Assembly (NCBI GenBank): GCA_022819945.1
Contig: JAJEGI010000129.1
Span: 1-64,000 of the forward strand
Direction of reading: 5' to 3'
Source: Candidatus Poribacteria bacterium
GTDB taxonomy: Bacteria; Poribacteria; WGA-4E; WGA-3G
DNA: 64,000 nucleotides
Shown here: positions 52,705 through 62,210 of the stretch, one piece after another
Layout: every line of letters starts with the position of its first letter
Numbering within the stretch: the stretch's first letter is position 1
Notes under the pieces: model-generated
The model's database searches: none
Seen by the model: the letters and a program-made list of their open reading frames with translations, nothing else
Told to the model about the DNA's origin: nothing
Made by a program: the position numbers and the translations under genes

Positions 52705-53259
52705 ATGGAAAAATTACCTACCCCTATTCCAATTTACACAATAGGTTACGGAAGTCGATCAACAGCGGAACTCATTGAAGTGCTACACCAGCATGCGATC
52801 GCCTACCTTATTGATGTCCGCTCGGCACCCTATTCACGCTATAAACCGGAATTCTCCAAAGCACCGCTCTCGAATGAAATTGAACGACACGGTATCCGCT
52901 ATGTGTTCATGGGAGATGCCCTCGGCGGCAGACCCGACGACGAAACGTGTTACGTCAACGGGAAAGTTGACTACGAAAAGGTCAAAGCCACAGCGTTTTA
53001 CCAGCACGGGATTGAACGTCTCCATACAGCCTTTATGCAACAACAATCTGTTGTGCTGATGTGTAGCGAGGGTAAACCTGAGGAGTGCCACCGATGTAAA
53101 CTTATCGGTGCGACGCTCACAACGCAAGACATACCCGTTATTCATATCGACGAAAACGGCGAGCAAGTGACACAAGAGAAAGTCGTTGAGCGTCTGACAG
53201 GGGGGCAATTGTCAATGTTTGGTGAAGATGCGTTCCACTCTCGAAAAAAATACTCCTAA
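52705..53259 (+). CDS. DUF488 family protein (1)
   Basis: A 184-residue soluble protein. It opens with IYTIGYGSRSTAELIEVL and LIDVRSAPYSRYKPEFSK, the DUF488 hallmarks. The C-terminal half has VVLMCSEGKPEECHRCKLI, with a CSE..P..CHR cluster typical of the family and possibly catalytic or metal-binding. It is the first gene of a three-gene operon with a second DUF488 protein (11 bp later) and a RecQ-type helicase. The function of DUF488 is not established. The start lacks a ribosome site and may be leaderless. Confidence 0.85.
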   Translation: MEKLPTPIPIYTIGYGSRSTAELIEVLHQHAIAYLIDVRSAPYSRYKPEFSKAPLSNEIERHGIRYVFMGDALGGRPDDETCYVNGKVDYEKVKATAFYQHGIERLHTAFMQQQSVVLMCSEGKPEECHRCKLIGATLTTQDIPVIHIDENGEQVTQEKVVERLTGGQLSMFGEDAFHSRKKYS

Positions 53260-53270
53260 CCCAACCGACT

Positions 53271-53762
53271 ATGAAGAAAATCAAAATTGTCACTATTGGT
53301 GTCTACGGATTCGACGAAAACAGTTTTTTTCAGGCTTTATGTGAGACAGAGGTCGATACATTCTGCGATATCCGTAGTCGACGGGGTGTCCGTGGTGCGA
53401 CTTACGCATTTGCCAACAGCAAGCGGCTACAAGCACGACTCGCAGAACTGGGCATCCGATATATCTACCGGAAAGACCTCGCGCCAACACAAACTGTTCG
53501 AGACAAACAGGCAGCAGCGGATAAAGCCACCAAAACCGCGAAACGCAAACGCACTGAACTTGGAGAAGCGTTTATAGCAGCCTACCACACCGAATGCCTT
53601 GATACGTTTGACGCACAAAGTCTATTGGACGAACTGGAATCGGATGCACAGGTTGTAGCACTCTTTTGTGTCGAAACTACGCCGGAAGCGTGCCACCGCT
53701 CTTTAGTAGCGGATAAACTGGCGAAAACTTTCAATCTGGAGGTCGAGGATATTTTACCGTGA
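53271..53762 (+). CDS. DUF488 family protein (2)
   Basis: A 163-residue second DUF488 protein, related to but shorter than the first. It has KIVTIGVYGFDENSFFQAL, TFCDIRSRRGVRG and FCVETTPEACHRSLVADKL, which keep the Asp-x-Arg and C....P..CHR signature. A Lys/Arg-rich insertion (TKTAKRKRTELGE) lies in the middle and could bind nucleic acid. Its stop codon overlaps the GTG of the helicase gene by four bases (GTGA), so the two are translationally coupled. Confidence 0.83.
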   Translation: MKKIKIVTIGVYGFDENSFFQALCETEVDTFCDIRSRRGVRGATYAFANSKRLQARLAELGIRYIYRKDLAPTQTVRDKQAAADKATKTAKRKRTELGEAFIAAYHTECLDTFDAQSLLDELESDAQVVALFCVETTPEACHRSLVADKLAKTFNLEVEDILP

Positions 53763-56737
53763 GAGTCTTAATTGTTGCGAAAACCCGAATGAGAAGTGGT
53801 GCGTGTATCGGTGCGATCACAGAAAAGGGTGAAAGCGTCCGGCTCATTCCGTTTAATGCCGACCCACGTGACGGCGCGAACAGAGAATACGAGGTTGGCG
53901 ATATTTGGAAGATTACGGGTGATCCGGAAACTCCTTTGAAGCCGCCACATAACGAAAACTTTGTTGTTGATAAAAAATCGCGTATTCACAGGACGAAAGA
54001 CACAAGAGATTTGATAAGTGCCGTTGAACTTTTGATGCCGCCGAAATTTGGGGATCCACGCCAGCTGTATGAAGGCTTGTTACAAACTACAAGCATCGGA
54101 TCGCTCTACGTTCCGCCTGGGCATGATGTTCCACCTTACAGCACTACGTTTTGGAAAACGGACAAGCAACTCACTCTCGAAACAGATCAGAAGAAGAACC
54201 TATGCTACCGCTACCCTACGGAAAACGGCGGTTGCACACTCACCTTCGTCGGTTTTCAAAAACCACTTAAAACCATTCCAGCAGGCACGCTTTTACGCGT
54301 ATCGCTGGCACATTGGTGGCGACCGAAAAATACACCACATGTTGAACTACGTTGCTATGTGCAACTTTCGGGTTGGTTTCTTGAAGAGGAAAGACAAGAA
54401 GAACAGGAACTCCACCCTGAAAGGAGACAATCGCCAACACAAACGAAGGCACCTTCCTTAGAGATTCTCAGGAACGTTTTTGGGCATGAAGAATTCCTTC
54501 CATTCCAGGAAGATATTATTGAACACATTCGCAAAGGAGATGATGCCTTAGTGGTTCTCCCGACAGGGGGTGGGAAGTCGCTCTGTTACCAACTACCCGC
54601 GTGTATTTTTAATGGCTTGACGGTTGTTGTTTCACCGCTAATTGCTCTTATGCAAGATCAAGTGATGCAGTTAAAACAGAAGGGAATTCGCGCCGCTTTT
54701 CTCAATCACATCCTTGAAAAAGAAGACTATGAAGAATATCTTGCTACAATGCAAAGGGTCAGGAATGGCGAAATTAAGCTGCTTTATATTTCTCCCGAAA
54801 GGCTCGTACAACGCCCTGAAATCCATGTAATGCTTTATGACTCAGATGTCGCCTGCCTTGCGATTGATGAAGCACACTGTATCGCTCAATGGGGACACGA
54901 TTTTCGTCCGAATTATCGTGAGTTGGACTGGGTTCGTGAGCAATTTCCAAACGCTGTTTGTATTGCCACAACTGCCACGGCGACTCCACGAGTCCAAGAA
55001 GATATTAAACAATCACTCAACATCCCAGCAGAAAATCAATTCATTGATAGTTTTAATCGCGAAAATCTCTTTATCTCTATCGAACCCCGATTTGAGTTGC
55101 TCGGGCAGACATTGGCATTTCTCAAAAAGCATGCTGGTGAATCTGGCATCATCTACTGTCAAAGACGAAAGCATGTGAATTGGTTGTGTGAAAATTTAAA
55201 AGAGCATGGAATTTCTGTCTCGCCCTATCATGCAGGGCTGGACAATGAAACTCGCACGCAAAGTCAAGACGCTTTCATCAATGGGGATACTCACGTAATA
55301 GTTGCCACAATTGCCTTCGGAATGGGTATCGATAAGCCAGATGTTCGGTTTGTTTTACATGCGTGGCTGCCGAAGGATCTGGAATCTTATTATCAGGAAA
55401 TCGGTCGTTCTGGTCGGGATGGGGAAGATGCAGAGTGCCTCCTGTTGTTCAGTCCGGATGATGAAGATACGATCAACGAATTCATTGATGATGGACATCC
55501 ATCGCAACGTGAAGGACGGATTGAAGCATTGCAAAAACTCATTGCGTGGGCAAATTCAACAAGTTGTCGCCGTAAAGGGTTATTGGACTATTTTGGAGAG
55601 CAATACGAAAACGAAAATTGCGGTATGTGTGATAACTGTCGTAAAACGAAAATGGAACAGGTGGATTTGACAACACCTGCCCAAATGTTCCTATCTTGTC
55701 TTCATTGGGTTAATGAAAGCGAGACAAAGGAGGTTTTCGACGAGGCATATTTCATTGGCACTTTACGAGGCGAAAATACGAGTACCCCAATTTGCCTGCC
55801 AGCTGGGGCATTGCATATCATTGACATTTTGCGCGGTGATAATCAAGAAAAAATTATTAAAAATGAGCATGACAAACTTAGTACCTGGGGAAAAGGCAAG
55901 AAGTATAGCAAAGCCCAATGGTGTCATTTTGCCCTGCAATTCTTTCAAAACAATCTTTATGAACGAGATGGGGAAGATGGAAGCCTTCATTTGACAGATA
56001 AGGGTCGGAAAGTCAACACAACAAAAATTACACCAGCCGATCGGTTCTGGGGATTTCCGGTAGATTTGGTAGATATAGATTTAGAAAATAGTGTAACTGC
56101 AGAATTGAATACTTACGAATCCGAGGAACAATACCAGTACGATCCGGGGCTGTTTGAGAAACTTTGCCACAAGCGTAGAAATATAGCAGAGGAAGAATTG
56201 ATACAGGCATCGCGAGTTTTGCCGCGTGATTTATTGAAGGAGATGGCAACTCAATTACCACAGACACCAGAAGAATTTGGGCAGATTAAGGGCATAGGAG
56301 AAGTAAGGATGAAATATGCTGATGATTTCTTGCCAATTATTCGTACCTATTGTGAGAAACACGAGGTAGATTCAACAGAGAGCGAAACTGTAGTACTGAA
56401 TACATTTGAATCGGCACCGGAACATATGATAGATTCAGCAGAGGTCGAAACCCAAGAACCGAACGCTTCTGAATCGGTATCTGCAGAATCGGATACCTAC
56501 TCTCCAGAACTTTTTAAACAACTTCGCGAGACACGCAAAACTGTGGCAAATAAAGAAGGGGTTCCAACATTTTGTGTGTTTAATGATAGATCACTAAGAG
56601 AAATGGCAACCTATTTCCCACAAACCGAAGACGCATTCCTGCAAATTCACGGTGTCGGTCCCGTGAAAATGGAAAAATACGCAGATGATTTTTTGCCGAT
56701 TATCCGGGCATATTGCGAGGAACATGGCATTGATTGA
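53759..56737 (+). CDS. RecQ-type helicase with N-terminal dual-OB-like domain and two HRDC domains
   Basis: A 992-residue protein starting with GTG in a GTGA overlap. Residues 1-230 are an extra beta-rich domain (VLIVAKTRMRSGACIGAIT, VRLIPFN) that I read as a dual OB fold. The RecQ core follows, with PTGGGKS (Lys273), AIDEAHCIAQWGHDF (Asp370), TATATPR and QEIGRSGRDG. A zinc-binding segment, CGMCDNCRK, lies near 620. Two HRDC-like domains close the protein (about 795-880 and 915-990), each with a P-x-x-x-x-x-x-x-x-x-G-I/V-G pattern. RecQ helicases process recombination intermediates; the extra domain and DUF488 partners suggest a specialised DNA or RNA role. Confidence 0.85.
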   Translation: MRVLIVAKTRMRSGACIGAITEKGESVRLIPFNADPRDGANREYEVGDIWKITGDPETPLKPPHNENFVVDKKSRIHRTKDTRDLISAVELLMPPKFGDPRQLYEGLLQTTSIGSLYVPPGHDVPPYSTTFWKTDKQLTLETDQKKNLCYRYPTENGGCTLTFVGFQKPLKTIPAGTLLRVSLAHWWRPKNTPHVELRCYVQLSGWFLEEERQEEQELHPERRQSPTQTKAPSLEILRNVFGHEEFLPFQEDIIEHIRKGDDALVVLPTGGGKSLCYQLPACIFNGLTVVVSPLIALMQDQVMQLKQKGIRAAFLNHILEKEDYEEYLATMQRVRNGEIKLLYISPERLVQRPEIHVMLYDSDVACLAIDEAHCIAQWGHDFRPNYRELDWVREQFPNAVCIATTATATPRVQEDIKQSLNIPAENQFIDSFNRENLFISIEPRFELLGQTLAFLKKHAGESGIIYCQRRKHVNWLCENLKEHGISVSPYHAGLDNETRTQSQDAFINGDTHVIVATIAFGMGIDKPDVRFVLHAWLPKDLESYYQEIGRSGRDGEDAECLLLFSPDDEDTINEFIDDGHPSQREGRIEALQKLIAWANSTSCRRKGLLDYFGEQYENENCGMCDNCRKTKMEQVDLTTPAQMFLSCLHWVNESETKEVFDEAYFIGTLRGENTSTPICLPAGALHIIDILRGDNQEKIIKNEHDKLSTWGKGKKYSKAQWCHFALQFFQNNLYERDGEDGSLHLTDKGRKVNTTKITPADRFWGFPVDLVDIDLENSVTAELNTYESEEQYQYDPGLFEKLCHKRRNIAEEELIQASRVLPRDLLKEMATQLPQTPEEFGQIKGIGEVRMKYADDFLPIIRTYCEKHEVDSTESETVVLNTFESAPEHMIDSAEVETQEPNASESVSAESDTYSPELFKQLRETRKTVANKEGVPTFCVFNDRSLREMATYFPQTEDAFLQIHGVGPVKMEKYADDFLPIIRAYCEEHGID

Positions 56738-56747
56738 AGTGTCTCTT

Positions 56748-58376
56748 TTATTGCGTTTCAGATGAAGGTAGTTCCTGCATTACAGGAATCACATAACTCC
56801 GAATTGTCAAACCGTCTATCGTCTCGGTCTCTACCTGTGGTTCCGGCTCTTCCCGATGATCAAAGACAACATAGTACCCTTCCCTTACGCCTTCAGCTCG
56901 GAGATACGCTGCGAGCTGCTTTTTACCCGCCTGATAACGATGATCACCTCTCCATATTTTCGTTTCAATGATGTATTTCTGTTGGTTGTGAGTGATAATG
57001 ATGTCCATCCTACCACGACCGGTTTGCACTTCAATGTGCATAAAACCGCCGATGTCTTTCACAAACTGGTCAAGATACGCGAGCAAAAGATGTCTGCCAA
57101 CCGATTCTTGTGGTGTATCAGGGACTTGCAGAATTTTGAATCCTGCGCGTGCAATGAAATCTCGGAAATTATCAAGCAACAACCCCATATCAATCCGTCC
57201 TGTGGGTGTAATATAATTGAGAAAATTCTCATTGGGACCTTTAGGAAGGTACTGCGCCTCTAACCCATTGACTGTTGGTTTAAATGTTCTCATGATACGG
57301 TAGAGATAAATTGGGTTAAGAATTTCACACATACCATCAGAGGCTTTTTTGATTACACCATACATGGCAAGTTCACTGATGATATCATCGTCCATATTGA
57401 AGTCTACGCCTTCATCTCGCGCCATAATCCGCATGAGAACGCTTTCAAAGCGTGGGTTTCTACGGATATTAGTTGTTAGGTGCTCGATGTTAGTGTTCCG
57501 TTCGTGTAGCAGCTGTGCGTGTGCTTTTGAAAAGTGCGCCATAGTAATCGGTTCACTTTTCGGAATGTCCAACTCTTCAGCAAGAATCTGTGCGAATCGG
57601 TTGACAAGGACAGGTTGCCCGGCAGTCTGTTTATGGATAGATGCTATAACTTCTGGGATAAAAGATTGTCCAACTTCTTCAGTATATTGCCCAAGCAGTT
57701 CCTGGACCTGTTCAAGGGTAAAGTTGGGCAGATGGAACTCATCTTGGATATTAAAAGGGGAGATAGACCGATCATAATTGAGTTGCGCAATACTTTTGAC
57801 CCCGATAATGCCAACGCTGTGAGGACATCGCGGCTTGCCAGAAATATAGATATGACGGAGCGTATGCAAAAAATCGCTCAGTGCAACCTGCGGGATACCA
57901 TCAAATTCATCAATGACGAAGACAACCTGTTGACCATCATGTTCAGCGTCCAGAAAACGTGCAAACCGTTTAAAAAATCTCATCATCGAAAGATGATCGG
58001 TTAAGGTTGTCCCTTCCAAAAATTCGCGTAAAGCTTCAGAGGGGACACATCCACGTCCTTGGAAAACGGCTTCTATCTCCTCGCGCATCTGTTCGTAGAG
58101 ATGCCCATAAAAAGTAGCTAAGTCAAGGTTTTTATAAACATCAAAATTCAGTTGAATCGGAAAATAGTCTATAGCCTGCTCAACTGACACTGAATCCGCT
58201 ACCAGTGCTGTTAAGGCATCTTGAAAGAAAGTCGTTTTGCCCGTTTGGCGGGGCGCGAAGAGCACAACATAGCGTCCCTCGTCAACGCGTTTGATGTAAT
58301 CGGCGATCTCATCAGAACGTGAAACAACGTAGTGCTCTTGCGAGTTAACGGGGCCTTGTGTCCAAAAACGTCTCAT
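56748..58376 (-). CDS. AAA-like ATPase with C-terminal PD-(D/E)XK nuclease domain
   Basis: A 542-residue protein with GGAGGG upstream. The N-terminal P-loop is FAPRQTGKTTFFQDAL, and VVFVIDEFDGIP is Walker B. After a helical middle part the C-terminal domain has GRMDIIITHNQQKYIIETKIW, where Asp, Glu and Lys form the PD-(D/E)XK core, then GKKQLAAYL. This AAA-ATPase/DUF1703 type is abundant in some genomes and is suspected to cut nucleic acids. It converges with the RecQ operon with 10 bp between stop codons, so the four genes may be one island. Confidence 0.85.
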   Translation of the reverse strand: MRRFWTQGPVNSQEHYVVSRSDEIADYIKRVDEGRYVVLFAPRQTGKTTFFQDALTALVADSVSVEQAIDYFPIQLNFDVYKNLDLATFYGHLYEQMREEIEAVFQGRGCVPSEALREFLEGTTLTDHLSMMRFFKRFARFLDAEHDGQQVVFVIDEFDGIPQVALSDFLHTLRHIYISGKPRCPHSVGIIGVKSIAQLNYDRSISPFNIQDEFHLPNFTLEQVQELLGQYTEEVGQSFIPEVIASIHKQTAGQPVLVNRFAQILAEELDIPKSEPITMAHFSKAHAQLLHERNTNIEHLTTNIRRNPRFESVLMRIMARDEGVDFNMDDDIISELAMYGVIKKASDGMCEILNPIYLYRIMRTFKPTVNGLEAQYLPKGPNENFLNYITPTGRIDMGLLLDNFRDFIARAGFKILQVPDTPQESVGRHLLLAYLDQFVKDIGGFMHIEVQTGRGRMDIIITHNQQKYIIETKIWRGDHRYQAGKKQLAAYLRAEGVREGYYVVFDHREEPEPQVETETIDGLTIRSYVIPVMQELPSSETQ

Positions 58377-58479
58377 TTTTCCCTCCTCTCCGCGAAGTGT
58401 ATCAACAAAATATTGTATTATATCTCGCTGCTGAAATCAACAGGGAATCCAACTTTCAGTATCCAATAACCGCAACCTG

Positions 58480-59400
58480 CTACATACCCCGAATTTTTTC
58501 TAACAGATGCGTAACAATATCCGGTGTCGAGTTCCGATCTATCCATTCAATGCGGGTGTCTTTACGGAACCACGTCAACTGCCGTTTGGCAAAACGACGG
58601 GTGTTCTGTTTCAATTGTTCAACTGCCTCCAGATATGTACATTTTCTATCAAGGTAAGCGATTAACTCTTTATACCCAAAACTTCGGAGGGCGACGGTAT
58701 CACGGGCATAGCCCGCTGCTAACAGAGATTCCACTTCGGCAATCAATCCGTTTGCAAGCATAACCTCCACGCGTTGTTCAATTCGCTGATAGAGCAGCGC
58801 GCGCGGCCTCGTCAAGCAGAAGGCGATAAACGGATAGCGTTGGTCCTCTTGATGCCACTGCTGCTGGTGTTCAGACATAGGCGTGCCTGTCAATTCATAG
58901 ACCTCCAAGGCACGGATAACGCGAACGACGTTATTGGGGTGAATTCGTTCCGCAGATTCTGGATCGCAGGCGCGGAGCCGTTCGTGGAGGGCATCAACCC
59001 CGTGTTGTGTGGCTTCCTTTTCAAACCGTTCACGGAGTAAGGGATCTGCCCCCGGTCCCTCAAACAAACCATCAACAATCGCTCGAAAATAGAGACCGGC
59101 ACCGCCGACAAGCAGCACCTGCTTACCTCTGTTTTGGATGTCAGAGATTGCAGTGTCTGCAAGGGATTGATAGTCAGCGACAGAGAAAGGTTCGGAAATG
59201 TCTACGCAGTCTATAAGGTGGTGTCGTGCTGCTTGCTGTTCTTCCGGGGTGGGTTTGGCAGTACCGATGTCCATCTGCCGGTAGATTTGTCGGGAATCGA
59301 CAGAGACGATTTCGGCGTTGAGACGCTGTGCGAGTTGAATCGCTATCTCTGTTTTGCCAACGGCTGTGGGACCTAGGAGACAGAGGAGTTTTGACTTCAT
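58480..59400 (-). CDS. miaA: tRNA dimethylallyltransferase
   Basis: A 306-residue enzyme adding a dimethylallyl group to A37 of UNN-reading tRNAs. It shows LLGPTAVGKTEIA (P-loop), VSVDSRQIYRQMDIGTAKP, DYQSLADTAI, VGGAGLYFRAI and NNVVRVIRALEVYELTG, and ends with KRQLTWFRKD. All family landmarks are present and the length is normal. It is the last gene of a leftward operon with mnmA and a membrane-repeat protein. No ribosome site is obvious. Confidence 0.95.
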   Translation of the reverse strand: MKSKLLCLLGPTAVGKTEIAIQLAQRLNAEIVSVDSRQIYRQMDIGTAKPTPEEQQAARHHLIDCVDISEPFSVADYQSLADTAISDIQNRGKQVLLVGGAGLYFRAIVDGLFEGPGADPLLRERFEKEATQHGVDALHERLRACDPESAERIHPNNVVRVIRALEVYELTGTPMSEHQQQWHQEDQRYPFIAFCLTRPRALLYQRIEQRVEVMLANGLIAEVESLLAAGYARDTVALRSFGYKELIAYLDRKCTYLEAVEQLKQNTRRFAKRQLTWFRKDTRIEWIDRNSTPDIVTHLLEKIRGM

Positions 59401-59425
59401 CTGTTGCGTATTATGTGTTGTTATC

Positions 59426-59983
59426 CTATATGCCGGATTCGGTTAACTTCGGAAGCCACCGCGTAAAGAGGGCAACAGCCTTGGGATCTTGGCGATGCGG
59501 TGCAAATACATATTTGCCTCTGCTTCTCTGTGAATAAGAAAGTACATAGATACCAAAGCCGTTCCCACCAATAGCGACAACGCCAACCGCATTTCCACCG
59601 ATAGCAATAACGCCAACAGCGTTGAGACCAATAGCAACAATCCCACAAGCGTTCATACCGAAAGCAAACACCCCAATTACATTTATACCTGCAACAATAA
59701 TACCGAAGAGGGGTATGCCCATTACATTCATACCTACGACAATAATGCCGAAGAGGAGTATCCCCATGGCAAACATACCATAACTTACCGTTCTACCATC
59801 AAACATCGCGCCTGTGTCCATAAACAAGGAAACAAGCCACTGTGAGAATCCCCAATTGGGTATGATAATGCAGGTAGTAACGATAGTTACGAGGGAAATT
59901 AAAATTGCGTAAACAACACCCCATCTTACCAAATACGGTTTGAACGCCTTTTTGAAGTTGTCGGGTGTAAATGTAGTTTGCAT
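59426..59983 (-). CDS. membrane protein with decapeptide G-[IV]-x-A-[IF]-G repeats
   Basis: A 185-residue protein. A membrane helix lies at about 25-45. From about 70 to 150 the sequence is about eight tandem 10-residue units, for instance GIVAIGLNAV, GVIAIGGNAV and GVVAIGGNGF, with Gly at fixed positions and Asn often at position 8. Such units could stack as a hydrophobic solenoid or a multi-turn membrane structure. A basic tail follows (YSQRSRGKYVFAPHRQD). The family is widespread and uncharacterised as far as I know. It lies 15 bp after mnmA and 25 bp before miaA. Confidence 0.75.
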   Translation of the reverse strand: MQTTFTPDNFKKAFKPYLVRWGVVYAILISLVTIVTTCIIIPNWGFSQWLVSLFMDTGAMFDGRTVSYGMFAMGILLFGIIVVGMNVMGIPLFGIIVAGINVIGVFAFGMNACGIVAIGLNAVGVIAIGGNAVGVVAIGGNGFGIYVLSYSQRSRGKYVFAPHRQDPKAVALFTRWLPKLTESGI

Positions 59984-59998
59984 TTTGGGAATTGAATT

Positions 59999-61114
59999 CT
60001 ATTCGGGGGTACAAACCCCTCTCACAATGGTATCGCGGGCATCTACAATCCAACCGCCGCCGAGGACGTATTCGCCATCATAAAAGACGGTGGCTTGACC
60101 GGGGGTAATAGCGCGGCGCGGTTCGTCAAATTTTACGACCGCCTCGGTGTCGCTGATAGGCGTGATGGTCGCGGGACCGCCGTCATCACGGGACCGGATT
60201 TTGACGTGTGCACGGATCGGTTCGGTTAACTTCTCAATAGCGATGAGATTGATGCGTTCAACGTGCATCGTGTCCTCAAAGAGGGCATCGGATTCTCCGA
60301 CAACGACGGTATTCTTCGTTGCGTTGAGTTGGGTAACATAGAGCGGCTTGCCAACCGCGATACCCAACCCGCGCCGTTGCCCGACGGTATAAAACGGGAC
60401 ACCGTCATGCTTACCGAGGACATTGCCTTCATCATCCACAATATCGCCACCCTCAATTCTCTCAGGAACTCTGTCCTTGAGGAAACGTCTATAATTAGTA
60501 TCAGCGACGAAGCAGAGTTCTTGGCTCTCAACCTTTTCAGCGGTGCGCAATTGATACTTTCGGGCAAGGTCTCGCACTTCAGCTTTCGTGTATTCACCGA
60601 GAGGCATCATCGCACACTGTAATTGCTCCTGTGTGAGCGCGGCGAGGAAGTAGGATTGGTCCTTGCTGGTATCAAGTGCTGTGCGTAAGAGATAGCGTCC
60701 CGTTTCCGGGTCTTGCTCAACGCGAGCATAATGTCCAGTAGCAATAGCATTGCACTCCAATGTTTTGGCAAGGTCGAGAAGTCTACCGAACTTGAGCTCT
60801 CGGTTACATACCATACACGGACTCGGCGTTCTGCCGACGAGGTATTCTTCCACAAAGTAGTCGATAATTTGTTCACGGAAAGCGTCCTCGTAATTCACGC
60901 CGTAGAACGGGATGCCGAGTTGCGTGGCGACGCGGCGCGCGTCCTCAATGCCTTCAAGAGAACAGCAGTTCGGACGCTCTGGATCTACCTCAACGGTATC
61001 AGGCGCGCCGAGGCGCATGGTGATGCCGGTGACATCATAACCTGCGTCAACCATCATGGCAGCAGTAACGGAACTATCTACGCCACCGCTCATCGCGACG
61101 AGAACTTTTTTCAT
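59999..61114 (-). CDS. mnmA: tRNA-specific 2-thiouridylase
   Basis: A 371-residue enzyme placing sulfur on U34 of Lys, Glu and Gln tRNAs. The start at 61114 gives MKKVLVAMSGGVDSSVTA with the PP-loop. The catalytic cysteines lie in SPCMVCNRELKFG (about residue 100) and ESQELCFVAD (about 200). GQRRGLGIA and the C-terminal PGQATVFYDGEYVLGGGWI complete the family pattern. It is the first gene of the mnmA / repeat-protein / miaA operon. There is no clear cysteine desulfurase nearby. Confidence 0.95.
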   Translation of the reverse strand: MKKVLVAMSGGVDSSVTAAMMVDAGYDVTGITMRLGAPDTVEVDPERPNCCSLEGIEDARRVATQLGIPFYGVNYEDAFREQIIDYFVEEYLVGRTPSPCMVCNRELKFGRLLDLAKTLECNAIATGHYARVEQDPETGRYLLRTALDTSKDQSYFLAALTQEQLQCAMMPLGEYTKAEVRDLARKYQLRTAEKVESQELCFVADTNYRRFLKDRVPERIEGGDIVDDEGNVLGKHDGVPFYTVGQRRGLGIAVGKPLYVTQLNATKNTVVVGESDALFEDTMHVERINLIAIEKLTEPIRAHVKIRSRDDGGPATITPISDTEAVVKFDEPRRAITPGQATVFYDGEYVLGGGWIVDARDTIVRGVCTPE

Positions 61115-61149
61115 AAGACACCCCGAACTAACCCGTTTTGACGATAATA

Positions 61150-61920
61150 CTACTTGGCTTTGAGCTCGCCCCAAGTTATTGCCAACTTATCAACGGCTTC
61201 AACCGCCAATGAATCACTTTCCATTACGGCTGCAATTTCGTCTTCGTCCAGTACACGGTCATAAAGCCGTACTTCATCAATTTTCCCCTGGAAGAGGTAC
61301 GTATGAACAGGACGTTCATTCCCACCTGCACCTATGAGGAATTCCTCACTCGGATTAACATCAATATCAAAGTTCTCTTCGCCTATAAATTCACCATTCA
61401 CGTAGAACTTATGATTACCATCAGCATAGGTACCAGCGAGGTGATCCCAGTCCCCGAGATTCACAGCCGGTCCTCGAACCGGTTTCCAATGATTCGCGCC
61501 GGCACCGATCCAAAACTCCCACGTATGGCCGGGTTCAGCATAGAAGATATAGCCGCGTTGCGGAAAGTCAGCTCGAGAAGAGACAACAGCACGATGGTTT
61601 GCACTCCCCGGTTCCACGTTTGCCCACGCACATATAGTGAAAACCTCTTGATTAAGATCCGCATGATACGGAACATTCACCTCATCTTCAACTTGATCAA
61701 ATTCAAGTGCACCGCCGAAGTATCCATCAGCAATCCATTTTGGATCTCCCATCAGTTTGCCGTCATGTCCGTTGCCACTTGAGTCCGTTGCGGTATCGCC
61801 CGCTTTTTCATTGAAGGCCCAATAGGCGACTATTCCATCCGTAACATTTTGGGATAGCACCGGTTGCACGGCAAATCCAACGAGCAAGAATAGAGCAAAG
61901 GGAACAATTATAGCTTTCAT
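61150..61920 (-). CDS. secreted LamG-domain protein (3)
   Basis: A 256-residue exported protein with a signal peptide (cut near VLSQN). One LamG jelly roll spans about 28-235, opening TDGIVAYWAFNEKAGDTATD. It ends VEAVDKLAITWGELKAK, the degenerate third copy of the C-terminal signature found in the two other LamG proteins. It lies 35 bp upstream of mnmA on the same strand, probably by chance. The role is presumably extracellular adhesion or glycan binding. Confidence 0.83.
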   Translation of the reverse strand: MKAIIVPFALFLLVGFAVQPVLSQNVTDGIVAYWAFNEKAGDTATDSSGNGHDGKLMGDPKWIADGYFGGALEFDQVEDEVNVPYHADLNQEVFTICAWANVEPGSANHRAVVSSRADFPQRGYIFYAEPGHTWEFWIGAGANHWKPVRGPAVNLGDWDHLAGTYADGNHKFYVNGEFIGEENFDIDVNPSEEFLIGAGGNERPVHTYLFQGKIDEVRLYDRVLDEDEIAAVMESDSLAVEAVDKLAITWGELKAK

Positions 61921-62210
61921 TTTTAACTCCTATTTGTCAATACTTAACCTTCACAAAACCGCCTCTATAGCGGTTATGAAAGTAGAATACAAGCATTAGG
62001 AACTTTATATCTCTTACACCAAGTTCACGTTAAAACCTTTTTTAGTCAATCCAAAAGTATAATAACACATTTCACAAGCACATCTCAAATCAAAAAACTC
62101 TGACGGGATCATTTACGCCCATCAGAGCCATTCAATTCTTCGTAGATTTTCTTGTGGAAGGGATTTGTAGCCCTGAATTTATGGGGTAACCGTGGGTTTT
62201 TTCGGTCTGA
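61921..62210. other. gene-free gap
   Basis: About 290 bp between the LamG and enolase-superfamily genes, AT-rich, with no recognisable gene, RNA or strong repeat. A short frame at 62132-62461 shadows the real gene and is not called. Confidence 0.5.

Noticed and set aside
61150..61174. Overlap of the mnmA and LamG genes
   Set aside because: The overlap arises only from an upstream start extension of mnmA; the PP-loop start at 61114 removes it.
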